A stretch of 64,000 bases of DNA from Penelope pileata. Lineage: Eukaryota > Chordata > Aves > Galliformes > Cracidae. Each line of letters opens with the position of its first letter. The stretch's first letter is position 1. The translations under genes and the position numbers were made by a program. The stretch is from NCBI GenBank assembly GCA_013396635.1, contig WBMW01005029.1, positions 1,393,398-1,457,397 on the forward strand, written 5' to 3'. The notes under the pieces were generated by a model, which was not told the DNA's origin, searched no databases, and saw only the letters and a list, made by a program, of their open reading frames with translations. Positions 1 to 12,862 of this stretch are shown here, one piece after another.

Positions 1-3000
1 TTGGCAACATCCCTAGTATGAAAACGTGTAAGGGAGGAAGCTGGATTAGTCTTGCCCTGAGTTAAGATTCCTATATCTTTAGTTCATAACTGCCCTCCTA
101 ACAGGGAGAAATCTATTTCTAGGTGTTAAGGATTAGTACTTCAGGCAGGTATTTAATGACAAGAGTTGTTTTTCTCCAGTTCAGCTTTCTGGATATGTGT
201 CACCCAGCTCTATAATACTTAGTTACATGAATGAATCTGTGTCAGTAACTAGTCAGACACCATGATTCAAAACTTGAAGCTACATCAGTTTATTTTGGCT
301 TGCCCAAATGTTGCTATTTTCATTGAGTATTTTTTTCACTCCAGTTTCGAAGGACTCCAAATTTCTGTTCCCAGAAAAGGCCTTGCAATCTGATAAGTGC
401 AAGTGATTTGTTCCACTACTGATCAGGCTAAACATGCCCATTTTGTCCTTTATGTTCCAACAATGAAGGCATTGTGTTAGCGCGTGGCTCTTTGCCACCC
501 AGGAAAGAAAGAACAGAGAGAGCCTGGCTCTGGTGCTGGCACGTGGCTGATTGCCGCTTTGGTCTGCACTTCCCAGCACTGAGGCATATCTCTGCTCCAT
601 ACATCAATGCATATCACACCATAAATCCATAAATACCACCTGCTGCTGGTGTGCAAAGGGCAGTCATGAGTTTTTAACAGACTGAAGCGTGACAGAAGGA
701 AATTGCATTGGCTTTCTCATAGCAAAATTTTTGTTAAAGGCAGAAGCAAAGACCGTGAAATCATCTGACACCGTCACCCTTACCACTGAGCCCAGTAGCT
801 TCATTGTCCCTTGTGGAGCACTGCAGACTTCCGAAGAGGATGACGACTGCATTTAGGCATTACAGACAGAGCTGGGAGAGAGGATTAGCCCCACAAACAC
901 TTCTGCTAACAATTCTCCGTGAAGAATGTCACGGGAGTATGAGGAAAACAAGTCATTGCTTCTTGGAGGGGAAGGACAACTTCAATGACAGGAAGAGATA
1001 CAGGAAGCTTTTCTGGGTAAATTCCTGCCATACCAACTCAAGCTTTAAAATCCTTAAATCTCTCAAGCTTTTTTGAAAAAAGAATTATCCCAGAACATCT
1101 TGTTACTGTTCTGAGACTAAAAAGCCAGAAAATAGAATTGCCAAACTCTGAGACTGAATCACAAAAACCAGACACCTGAAACAATGAGGTACAGCCCTTC
1201 ATCTTTCCACCTCTCTGTTGGTTCTCCTAGTGCTTATTCCACTTTGACTTTTTCCAGCCAGACGTATTCCTGCCCCATAGCAAGAGATAGGGAAGGGGCA
1301 ACAAATGATGAAAGCTCAGACTAGGGTGAAAAGAAGTTGAGAAAACAGAAAGGAGAGGAGGAATAATAAAAAAAAAAGTGTAGGAATTTGGTCTGTGTCC
1401 TGTCCTCCCCTTCTCCAGGGTGTGTAGGACCTGAGAATATTCCTGGGCTGTAGGGTCTAAGTCCTACTGCTTCTCTGTGAGGCCTCTGACAAAGTATTCA
1501 AATGCTGTCTTTAAGTGCAATTTGAGTATTCCTGCAGAAAGGCGTACCCACGCTTTGCAACTTCAATGCTTAGAGAACTCCTAGTTCCCATGTAATGGTT
1601 ATGAATGGCTGGTTCCTGTCTGTATATTTGTGACAATGCTGTCCAGTATCTCCAGTGACTCCTTTCATGTCTATATCATGTTGGTAGTTCATAGTCCAGC
1701 CATGAGTAATGTAACGAATGCATCCAGGTCTTGGTTTTGCTGAAGATAACATGTAGTGGAAACAGATACTATCAGCTTTAAACTTGTGTAGTTGAATAAT
1801 AGGAGTGACATTTAGGTACTAAGGGATGAGAGTTCTGTCAATGCTTTTGGTCTGAGACATGTCAAAATAGAGGCAATTAATTTGAAATACCATAGGAGGT
1901 CTTACCATCTTATGCCCTATTTTACTAAGATCCCTCCATCTGAAAATGAGTTTTTTTTCCTCTTATTTCCTTGCTGTTCCTCTCCCAATAAGACACTCTT
2001 CTTGTCCATTTGCATTTCCTCTCTTTGCACCTTCAATAAAGGTACCCTTCCAAAATTTTCTTACCAGTAGCCAGAGTAGCAGCAAAAGATTAAGGAACAG
2101 CAAATACAGAAAAGAAGGGATAGTTAAATATAGCAGAAACCAAACCCAAAAGATCTCCGCAAGGTTCGTTATGACACAAATATATATTATACTCTAAGAA
2201 AACAGTAAAATACACAAGAAGAATGGTTCTGTATGCAGGGAAATCAAGTCTTTCCAGATTCTCAGTGCAAAAAGTATGAGCCCTGGAGGTTTCCATTTTT
2301 TCATTTAAAATATTGCAAGGAATAACAGCTGCACTCATCAAGAAATGCAGACAGAATTTGTGCCCCCAAACTCATGCTGTTAATAGCCAACAATTCATGG
2401 TTAACACAACTCTTTTCTGATGCAGAACTGCATACTGAAGATCAAACCAAACATTGATTGAGATTTTAGACCACAAGGAAACACAACAGAAACTGAAGTC
2501 AGTTTCCTGCCATACAACCCTTCATCTTCACTACAACAAGATGGACTTTTTAAACTGGATCATGACTTACTTTGCATCGTGCTGGTGGTAGCAGGGATGT
2601 TGCAGTCCAGGCACAAATGGTGAGAGCCCCTTTGGCCTCAGAGTCTGTCACTGGTGCCCGCATTGCATCCCTAAGTTCTTTCATTTTAAGAATTTGTCAT
2701 TAGAAATGGGAGTTAAATACACCCCTGCATTCAAACCTACAAGTATTTTGTCAGTGACAAGAACAGAACTGATTACTTCAAGGTCTTTGAAGTTGTCCTT
2801 TTTCATCTTTTTTGCTATTTATCTTATTTTTATAGAGACTTTTAAAATATGTTCTGCTAGATCTTACTGACTAAAAAGGTCATTTTGACATCAATGGGAT
2901 TATTTTCTCCTGAATCAGGGATGTGGGATTGGCCTGACTTTAGGAACTGTGGAAATTCTAGATAGCGCACTTATCTTTCTTCCCCTTCTGACACCTATTA

Positions 3001-4476
3001 ATACAATTTTCTCTTTCAGGAGGATCAGCAGTTTAACTTGGTAGGGCACAGTGCTGGGTTCTGAAAGATATGCATAAGCTAAGGGTATTTAAGAATACAA
3101 AACAAAACCAAAAGAAAACCCAGTCTCTGCATCATCCAAATCAGTCACAAGGACAAATCTTCCCGGGGTGCAGACTGAAATTATGTTCTTTATCCTTTTG
3201 TGGAAAAGTTATACATCCTTGATGAAAGCTAGCTAGCTATCATTGCTAGGTTTCAAATTGTGAGCTTGAGGTTTTCTCTCTCTGAATTGAAAAGAAATAT
3301 AATGTTGCATAGATTTAAACTTCTTCTCTGACAGCACCTTAAGAAACATTTTTAGCATTAGATATTGCATAACAAAGCCATCAATGTCACCTGTCTGTGT
3401 AACGTCCTCTGTGAATGACACGTTGCTGAACTCTTTCCTAGAGGGAACCAAATTGTCTGTTTACTCAGAAGTCTGGAATATGCCTCAATCAATGACTCCT
3501 CTGTGTTGGTCTCTTGACAATTCATCAGTTTTAATTAGAAACAAAAATCTAGAAGAGTGCATTTGCTCTGAACAGTTTATTGATTTCAAAATTAAAACAA
3601 TAGCGAATAAACTACTTGTTGTCATCTCTAAAGACTCAAGGAAACATAACATTTCTAAGGGATGCTGCTCTACATGGCTGCTCATTAACCCAGACTCAGA
3701 GCTCCCTTTCCTAATACACAAAATGCCCTCCATTCCATATTACTCAGGATACTTGAAGTTTGAAACAGCTCAAATGATGACTTTTGCTGCCAGCAGGGTG
3801 CACTCAACCCAGGCCTTGAGCCAGCTGTGGGTGACTGAGTTCTGAGCATTACCAGCAGGATCCTCCATAAATACTCTTCCCAAAAAAGTCTCTGATCTCT
3901 GTTCAATACAAGTTTAGAGTAAATAGAACAAGCATGCCAGGACAATAACTGGCACTTCCAGTGTTTGACTTAAGCGTGGAAGGAAGGGTTTTCTTTCTGT
4001 ACATACTCAGGGAATTCAAAGAAAGCAGCTCCAGACTGCTGGATGCTCATAAGGTGAAAGGCAACTGTAAGCGTGCAAAATACTCAACGTAGATTTGTTG
4101 ATCTCTTAACTCAGACAAAAAGTTCAGCCAAATTGATTTTATACTGAGAAGTCAGGAACCTAGGAGGGAAGAAGAAGCACATTTATCACTACATCCCTTG
4201 AAATTTATCTCACTGAAAATAATAACAATGCTGTTATTTTCTCTTGAAAGCTTGGATAGCAGCAGACGATCTCAACTTCGAGTAGTCTGAAAATCACATA
4301 TGCATAACCAGGAATAATTGAAGACCAGTCTTCTGACACGTACCTCTATTAGTTTGTGAATTAGACTTTGCTTAAATCAGAAAAAAAGAAATTTTATGCA
4401 TTTAAATAAGTGCTGTCTTAGCTTCTAAAGTTAGTCATTATTAAAAAAAAAAAAAGGAATGAAACTGCTTCAGACA
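1..4476. other. Intergenic stretch without a recognised gene
   Basis: AT-rich unique-looking sequence. No exon, repeat family or RNA gene was recognised. Overlapping open frames of 80-153 codons cluster at 3384-3945 on both strands but match no known family. Confidence 0.5.
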
Positions 4477-4793
4477 TGTTCTTCACAATCCCAGACAAAG
4501 AACTATAGGGTGTGACAACAAGCATATAAAAAAAGCTGCACCTCACACAACCAAGGACAGCAATCTCCCACCTAGACAATACTCCCCTGATGAGTAGCTC
4601 ATCTCAGAGAGAAAAGCACCCTCCTCTGTTTCTGGCCCTTAAATGAGCCCAGAGCAGCCCTCACCCTGGGTCCACCCCTTCCAGTCACGTGGGGAGCACT
4701 GGTGCCAACAATTTGCCTGAGCTCCCCAGGCCAGCCACAGCCCTCCTCCAGGTGCTCAATCACAAGTTCAGGCAGTGATCAAGTTTCCCTACA
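4477..4793 (-). mobile_element. Diverged solo LTR, inverted relative of the 8.1 kb and 33.2 kb copies
   Basis: Read on the minus strand from 4793, this begins TGTAGGGAAAC and aligns in order with the two LTRs at 8132 and 33191. Shared blocks include the GCCTGAA start region, GGGGTGGACCCAGGGTGAG, CTGGGCTCATTTAAG and GGTGGGAGATTGCT. It carries many substitutions and indels, so it is older. The far end near 4477 is approximate, and no matching target-site duplication was seen. Confidence 0.7.
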
Positions 4794-7700
4794 GCCATCT
4801 AAAACATTTAACAGTGCATCAGTCAGGTGGACCAAGGGAGCTGACTGCAATTGGCAAATGTTTGCTGGTGCTATAACATCTATTTTCCATGGCCATGAAT
4901 GTATTTTTAAGTAGTGCCTAATTTTAAGTGTGTAGCCCCTGCGCTGCTCCTGTCAGCACTCCCTCTGATGAGAAATTATACCTGTTCAGACAGCAGGTAG
5001 AGTGAGCACATATGTGCTCTGGTGACTAATTATAACAAGGAGGGCAAAATAAAGACCTATGCCAAAAATAAGTTGTCGGGGCAACAATTTGGTCTGCTTT
5101 GGGTCTGAGGCTCTGCACAGAAAGCAGCGCAAATAGATGGGCGGTGGGGAGAGTGAAAGGCATCAGTCAGCCTTCACACCAGGGATGTTTTAGCTGGAGT
5201 GTGAAGGCTAAAAACAAGGAGCTGCAAGTTAGAAAATACACGTCATATGTTTACAGAAATGTAGATCCAAACCAGCCAGCCTTCGGCTTTCAACGTGGTC
5301 ATAAATTTCTTCACAGTGCGCAAATTACAAAACCTTGGGGAGAGCATGAAATGTTGCAATGAAGCACTCATTGTATTTGTGTTAAAAATCCCATCTCCAC
5401 AGTATTTTTAATGCTATCTCTAAGAATCGCTGTAAGAAGCCAGAAGAGAGGGGAGTAAACTACTGCTGTTTATACGAGCATGACTCTAACCACTCTTTCG
5501 TTTTATCTAGGCAAAAAAACAACAAAGTACCTGCAGAGTTCAGGTAATTTCAAGTAACTCTAATATGTGCTTTTTGAGTAGCTGCCAGTGATGTCATGAA
5601 ATCTTGCATGGGAAAAATATTAAACTAAGCAAATAAACCCATCCTCCCTGTTTTGCACTTCTCAGAAGCATGTTCTCTTGCCAAGTATGGACAGTCATCT
5701 GGGAGCAGGTGGCTTCAGGGGAGATGTGCTGCTGGTTCTGTACTCCGTTGCTAAATCAGTGCCGCAAAACCAACTTGGTGACAGCAGGCAAAACTTTGCA
5801 TCTTTTTGTATGAACTGACCTGATACTGTAACGAACATGAAGGAAATGGGGACACATCCCTTCATGCGTCCCACAAGCCTTTTTATTGCTAAGTTCTTCA
5901 CGGCATCAGCCCCTCCGGCACTCATGGGAAGCGTATTGAACACACGCATGCCTGCCTGCCCAGGGACAGGCCAGCTTGCTAGTCATGATTTCCTTCAGTT
6001 ACGCCTGCCATCGCTGTTTCTGAGTGGGGAGAGAAGTGAGAGATGAAATTCGGAAATCTGGGGGAAGACCCACATTCCCGCTTCACTGTGAGGTCTGGGT
6101 AGGAAGCCTGCAGCAAAGGCTCAGTCTGAAGGCACACCCAGCTCACAGCAGATTGCAGATCTGAATGGAAGAAAGCACATGGGGAAGAAGCACATACATA
6201 AAGGAAATACTTATTTCAAATGGCTGGTTTTGTGAGATGGTTTGTGCTGTCTGATTTTTGAACATTTACAAGAAAAGACATCGGAGGCCAAGGAGAAAAA
6301 GGAAGAACACTTTAATGCTAAGGCTTTTTGTCCACACGTGAAAATAACCTCTTACTGAGATCTGAGCTCAGGATCAGAAAAATTGTTGGTTGCTTGAGTT
6401 TTCCTGCTGGAAAGACCAGAACCTTGCATTGCAGAGGAAGCCCTCCCCCACCTGCTGGCTTCGCAAGAAGGAGAGATGCACAGAACAACAGCCTCAGAAG
6501 AGGGTAAATACGTTTCTGGAAAGGCTCTTAATTAAAAAAATAAATAAATGAATTGTGTATTTCATCCAGATGACACTGACACATCTGAATTTGTATTACA
6601 TGTGACATACTTTGAATATGTACGCAACTGATAAACATATTAATGAGTCAAGTTTGACAGGAAAATATATTTCAGTGCTTGGATTTCTTTGACACAGAAT
6701 TCTTCCGTGCTGGAGATAATTAGTGCCGCCCCTTGCTCATGGGAGAAATATTTCCCTACCGTAAAGATTAGTCAGAGCTCTTAAAAATCCTGCTCAGCTA
6801 AATCCAACCAGTGAAGAATAATACAGAACATGTCAAATACCAGACAAAGAGAAAATCAAAATACAAAGTAATCAGTTAAAGGAATCTTTTGAAATTCAAC
6901 TCTGCATTTTGTTTTGAGCATGAAATGGCTCATAATAAGTATTCATTTTGAATAGACTATAAACTGTATCCAATGCTCACCTCTGAACAGGGATGAGAAA
7001 TCCAGCCTGGAAAATGATGAATCCTTGCTCATTTACATGATGATATCCAGACTGCATCCACCTGAGAGTCCGAACTTCAGCACCCATGGGAAGTTTTGTT
7101 TTAGTTCCTGAATAAATTAGACCCATGTCTGTTCTTGCGAAGTGCCCCTTTCACTGTGCCTATCAAACATTACTAGAAAAGTATGCCATGCTGCAATAAA
7201 AATGGCCTTTACACCCTATCTATCGATCTAGTTTGGACTGTAGGGTATGCTAAGTGTGAAAATATGCCTTCAGAGGCTGAGATGGGGTAGAACCCCATGA
7301 GGTAGAGCTGTTGTCTCAGCTACAGTGATGATGGACGCCTCCCGCCTTTAGCATAACTTTTCCCTATTGCAACATTGTTGTTCAGTGGGACAAAGGCAGA
7401 GGAGGTCAAATCACTCTTGCAAAGCAATCACTCCAGAACTATTGTCATAGAATTTCTGGCTTGTTTTCTGCAGTGAGAACTGGTGGGGCCTGCACTTGAG
7501 ATGTTGTGCAAACTGCAGACAGATTGAGACAGAAGACAAGTGTACGTCAGAAGCATTCTGCAGGTCCAGCTGGGAGCAGATGCAGCTGACAGGAGCTCCA
7601 TGACAGAAAAGAAAAGCGTGTTAGGCAATGCAGTGGGGAGGTAAAGGAAGCTGGTCTTTCTTAGTAACTTTGAATCAAGACAGCAAAATGTATTTTTACA

Positions 7701-8131
7701 AGCAGAGCATCAATTTAATTTACAAGAAATAACGATAAAGTAAGTAGTTACTACTTACTAAACCACCCATCTGTTTACCGTGTGACATCATCATATGCAA
7801 TGGAGCAGTACCTGTTAGTCTGCTGAATGCAGAGATTATATTATTCTATAACAAAATGACAGCGAGATATGGTTTCTTTTATCGAAAATTTGAACGTGCA
7901 TAATGCCTTCCTTATTACAAGGCACAGACATTTTTTATGGAAAATGAACAACCATCAACATTTGTTTGCAGCTGATGCATCCCATTAGAACTTCATATTC
8001 TTTCAGAAATTTTTCATTTCTCTGACTGGCTTTTCTTCCAGCTGCATGCTATGTAATGGCTTCTTAAAGGAAAACCCAAAGTCTCCCACTGAAGATGGCA
8101 TCAGTCTAAACTGATCTTTCTCTTTCCCACA
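4794..8131. other. Intergenic stretch between two LTR copies
   Basis: No coding exon or repeat family was recognised. It contains only short open frames that look like chance. Confidence 0.5.
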
Positions 8132-8426
8132 TGTAAGGGAAACATGAGGTCACAGCCTGAATTAGTGATTGAGCACCTGGTGAAGGGCAGTGGCTGGCCT
8201 AAGGAACACCTGTGCCCCCCCTGCATGTGACCAGGAGGGGTGGACCCAGGGTGAGACTACCCTGGGCTTATTTAAGAGCCAGCCACCGAGGGGAAAGGAT
8301 CTCCTGTGTGGGATCTGGCTGTTCCTCATCTTGGTGGGAGATTGCTATTGTGAGTAAAAATCTTTTTTTTTACAATCATTAAACCTTTAATGCTTTACCT
8401 GGGATTGCTTCTGTGATTGCACAGCA
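8132..8426 (+). mobile_element. Solo LTR of an endogenous retrovirus-like element, copy 1
   Basis: This 295 bp element starts TGTAAGGG and ends GCACAGCA (TG...CA), flanked by ccaca and ccata, a 5 bp target-site duplication with one mismatch. Inside are a TATA-like TTATTTAAG near 8268 and an ATTAAA polyadenylation signal at 8378-8383, in the order expected of an LTR (U3, R, U5). There is no internal retroviral coding sequence next to it, so it is a solo LTR. It is about 96% identical to the copy at 33191. Confidence 0.85.
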
Positions 8427-8789
8427 CCATAAAACCTCCATCTTTTATCTCCGTAATGAATTTGCTAGCGTATCCCAATCTCTCTGAGTAATACAGCAAA
8501 GTAAATGTAGCCAGAGCTAACCTGTGAACAAGGAGGGTCCCTCAGGCTCCCCATCCAGTGTGCCAGGGCCTGTCCCCAGCCCAACTGCGTGTCCCCAAGC
8601 TCTGTCTCTCACAGGAGACAGGAAGCAGGCAGTACTGGCAGTTGTGGGACGCCTGTGGGCACATTTCTCTAAGCACCTCCTGCTTCTTCAAAGAAGGTCA
8701 AAATAAAATCTCCCCTTGTCACCAACAACCATGGTAGTCTTTCAGATTTCCTTCAACTTTTAAAGCAAGCTGTAATGTCACAGGGATTA

Positions 8790-9800
8790 TAGTAACATAG
8801 GACAGTTCAGGCTAGAAGGGGTCTCTGATCCTGCCTCTGAGCAAGCCATGCCCCTGCGCAGCTGTCCTCATGATGGAAAAAATGTTTTCTGTGTATTCCC
8901 ATTGTATCCCAATCTCCCACCAAGTATGGCTGGGAACAGCTGGATCCTTCCTCTCAAGCACTCCATAGGTACCCAGAGGCTGCTGTTAGGTACCCCCAAA
9001 GCAGTCTTTTCCTCAGCCCAAACCAGTCCCAGACCTAACCTTCCCCTCACAGCACAAGTGCTCCAAACCCAGCCATTTTGGGGACCTCCAGCTAAACTCA
9101 ATCCAGTTTATTATGTCTTTATTCTTGTCGAGGGCCTGAAACTGGATGCTGTATCTAGAAGCGGTTCAGTGAGTACTGAGTAGAGAGAATCCCTTCTCTC
9201 AATCTCCTTTTGTGCCAGGGCACACTGCTGGCTGATTTTGAGCTTGCTGCCTACAAGGACCCCAGGGCCTTCTCTGCAGAGCTGGTCCCCAGTCAGTCTA
9301 TCCCTAGCCTGTATCTCTGTGAAGGGCTCTTTCTTCCCAGATGAAGGACTACTTTTGTCCCTGATGCATTTCTTAAGGTTTCTGTCAGCCCATTGATGTC
9401 TCCTGCATGTCTAGGTGCTTCTGAATGGCAGACCTTCCCTTGAGGGTATTGAGCTAGGCCCCCCAGCCTGAGTTCATTCACAGTTTTGATGTAAGTGCCC
9501 TCAAACAGCTTGTTACCTGTCTCCAGGTAAGGTACAATGTGCTACCTCCCACCATTTGAGCCCAATCATTCAACCACATTTCTTACCCTGTTGTTCATCC
9601 AACCAGGCATTTACATCCTAACTCGGATACAAGGCTGTTGTGGGAAACAGAGTTGAAACTCTTGCTAAAATCAATCGATCTACTGCACTCCCCTCATCTA
9701 CAAGGCAATTGAGTTGCTCAGGCATGATTTATCATTGGTAAATCTATGCTGGCTGATCCTAGTCATCTCCTCCTTCATGTGACTAGAAACATGTTATATT
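8790..9800 (-). mobile_element. Old CR1 LINE fragment
   Basis: The plus strand reads as the complement of a CR1 3' half. It opens with a decayed tail (ggttcaggttggaaggg-like) at 8790. Around 9120-9500 is the block that runs through GAGTACTGAGTAGAG, AGGGCACACTGCTGGCT and ACCCCAGGGCC. Around 9630-9780 it passes the reverse transcriptase core complement (tgtgggaaacagagttgaaa, ctcccctcatctac, aatctatgctggctgatcct). It is heavily mutated, with no open frame. Both ends are approximate, and 8830-9110 is the least certain part. Confidence 0.75.
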
Positions 9801-11538
9801 TTTAAGCTTTTTTGGACCAAACAACTCTTACTTACACAAGAAGTAAATGCCTGTAAAGCCTTCTAGGAATGGACAACCCTGTCCATCAGACATTACATGA
9901 GAATTACCAACAATTCCAGCCACAACCTCATCTTTGAGATTAATATTTTAGCTTAGGGTTTTGTTTACAACTCCTCTGCCTCTAAGCCTCATTCTTCAGC
10001 TTGTCTCCAGGCTGAGAAGCATGCTCTTGCATGCCTTTGGGTGTTACTTCTCCAAAATCAAGGACTTGGGAGGAACAGATATTTTCTCCTGATGGGAACC
10101 AATGTGCAGCATGATGGGTGGAGACTAGATCATGTCCACTTCTTGTTCTGGCACAAGTCAGGAATAAGATTATCCAAGGCAGATGCCAGAAGCTGGGCAT
10201 TCATAAACCCATTGGAGTCTACTGGTGTAGATGCAGCTCCTAGAAAGACAGATATGTGAGAAAAGTCACTACTGCTCCCTGAGTGGGAGAAATGCTTCAG
10301 AACGGCTCTGTATTTCAACAGAAAAAAAACCAGTAGGCTTTACATGTCTGAGGATAAATTGAGCCCATGCACAGTGTGTATGCTGTTTCCTTCCTGGAGA
10401 GCAACAAAATGTTGGTAGATCCAAACCAGCTTTTATCAGTTGATTATCAGTTGAGAAAGTTGGATATTTTAAATAAATGAAGAAAACAAGATAAAATGAG
10501 CCCTGGCCTGGTCACAGGGGCTAGTATTCAAATCTTGGCAAGACACATGACAAGCAGTGGTGGCACAAGTAGAAGAACTGTAGCTTTACTGCAGCTTTAA
10601 ATCACTCTTGAAAAATAGCACCTAGGGCATCATCATCACGAACCGCAACTTCAGGAGAAGGGAAGAGCACCATCTACTGAACGACACAGGCAGGTTTTTG
10701 TTTCTTACTCTTTTGGTAGAGGTTGATCATTGTCAGACAAACCAGCAGTTACTGGAGAGTAGCTGGTCACCAGGCAAGTTACTTAATGTGCATGTGCAGT
10801 GGGCTGGTTCACACAGTGAAGAAGGAAGTATTGCATCTCTCTCAAATCTTCAAGCCCTCCCTAGACCTCTGATATTCCCAGTAGCCACAAATATCTGAAT
10901 CCTTTCTTGTCCCTACCATCTACTGAATGTGTATTTATCTAGTTAATCTAACTTATTAAACTTTAAAAAGTAGTTTAAAAGGATTTAGTCAAATTAATCA
11001 AAGATCCTATTAATGTGATTGATTGTGAGTCAACCAGGAAATCACTCATTCAGATTGACTTACAGTACTTTGCTCTTTGTCACATCCTCATTCCCTTTCT
11101 CTCCACATACATATGCTCTCAAAATAACGCTCAGGTTTTTATTTCTACATTCTTTTTTCTCATGATCTTCTTGTTATTTCTTGTGTTGGCTTTTTAAAGC
11201 ACTTGCTAAATTTGCCTATAATATGAGGCTACAGCAATCCACCATCCTCCTACACTGCAGTCTGTTCTAGCCTACACCCTATAAAGATTCCTTTGCTGCC
11301 ACAGGGTGGGAACTGTACACTGAGTCTCCTAAAATAGATACAAAGGGAAAAGAAGAGTTATAAAGAAAAAAGGGGAATACACTGAAATCTCGGTTCTACA
11401 CTAAAGACACACTGCATGTTCAAACAATTGTCTCAGAAAAAAATGCCATTTTTACAAGAAAACTCAAAGTCCTCTCTGTTTTGATTCAATTTTTGAAAGA
11501 TTTAGCCTTCTTGATGATCCACTTCTATAACCTAACTA
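9801..11538. other. Intergenic stretch between CR1 and mariner
   Basis: Nothing was recognised. The first 150 bp may still be heavily decayed CR1. Confidence 0.45.
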
Positions 11539-12862
11539 CAAAGGCTGATCCGAAAGTAATGCCTTCCATTTTATTATGTTGGCCTACAACGTCAGAGGCA
11601 GATGTTGGTGGAATAGTAGCAGATGTTGAACCTTCCCATCAATATTCTGTTCCATTTTGTTGCTGTGCAACAGATGGCAGCAGAGCGGTACTCTGACACA
11701 ACGGTGTCTGACATGGAAGTGTGGATGAAGTAAAGGTGTGGAACTGAATTCCTCCATGCAGAAAAAATGGCACCCACTGACATTTATCAATGCTTGCTGA
11801 ATGTTGATGGAAACCAAACAGTGGATGTGAGCACAGTGAGGCGGTGGGTGATGCATTTCAGCAGTGGTGACAACCACATGAAAGACGAGCCATGTTCCAG
11901 ATGGCCATGCACAGCTGTCACACCATGAAATGAACAGCATCTCAATCAGATCATCCACATGAATTGGCAAATTATGATCAGTGAGCTGTGTACAGTACTG
12001 AATATTGGCTTTGATGTATTGGAAATGATGGTGGCAACGTTGGAATATCACAAAGTTTGCACCAGGTGGGTCCCACGAATGCTCACACAGAGCTAGAAAG
12101 AACACTGTATGCAAGTTTGTCAGGACGTATTGAACCAATACAAGTCTGAAGGTGACAGTTTCCTGGATTGCATCATTACTGGTGATGAGATGTGGTGTTA
12201 CCACTATGAGTCAGAGTCAAAATGACAGTCCATGGAGTGGTGGCATGTGAACTCCCCATTGAAGAAACAGTTCAAGATGCAGCCCTCAGCAGATAGAGAT
12301 GTGCGTTGTCTTTTGACATAGGAAAGGGGTGACCTTTCTGGATTTCCTGGAACCCAGACAAGCCATCAGCTCTGTCTGTGACATCACGATGCTGACTAAG
12401 CTGTAGGCTCGAACTTCCAGAGTCAGGCCAGAGAATAAGACAGCCTTTCTCTTGCAACATAATAATGCCAGGCCCCATATCAGTTTGAAGACTGTGGAGC
12501 ATGTTGCCAGTCTTGGCTGGACTGTCCTACCACACCCATCATAAAGTCCAGATTTGGTGTCTTTTGATTTCCATATGTTCTGGCTGATGAAAGATGGACT
12601 GTGTGGGCAACATATTCCTAGCAATAATGCCATCATAGAACCTGTGAAACAGTGGTCACCTCCACTGATGCAGATATTTACAAGTGCAGTATGCAGGTTC
12701 TAGTTCATTGCTGGTGAAAATGCATAGCCAGTGATGGTGGCTGTGTTGAAAACTAGTGTGTTGTAGCTGAGAATTTGCTCTACCAAACAGTGCTAGTGTG
12801 CTCTTTGTATCTGCTGTAGTCTCCATGGAAATAAAATAGGAGGCATTACTTTTAGAGCTACC
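11539..12862 (+). mobile_element. Mariner-family DNA transposon, inactive
   Basis: This is a 1324 bp element between TA dinucleotides (11537-11538 and 12863-12864). The inverted ends share AAAAGTAATGCC-type sequence: 5' CGAAAGTAATGCCTTCC and, on the opposite strand, AAAAGTAATGCCTCC. Its length and ends fit the mariner family known in chicken and other birds. The coding strand is plus but broken by stops (see the transposase pseudogene). Confidence 0.9.
11674..12712 (+). pseudogene. Mariner transposase pseudogene
   Basis: The likely start ATG is at 11674 (MAAERYSDTTVSDM), followed by a stop within 20 codons and several later stops and frameshifts. Recognisable blocks in order are the helix-turn-helix region (VSTVRRWVMHFSSGD), the first catalytic segment ITGDEMW near 12184, HNNARPH at 12458-12475, and a relic of the SPDL..DF segment near 12550. 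In the family the second block is HDNARPH; here the catalytic Asp has become Asn (AAT at 12464-12466). The protein cannot be made or be active. Confidence 0.88.

Noticed and set aside
5099..5362. 87-codon plus-strand frame
   Set aside because: No homology recognised and no supporting signals; length is within chance expectation.
11584..12204. 206-codon open frame on the minus strand, the longest in the window
   Set aside because: It lies antisense over the mariner transposase pseudogene and is a shadow of it; no family resemblance in this frame.
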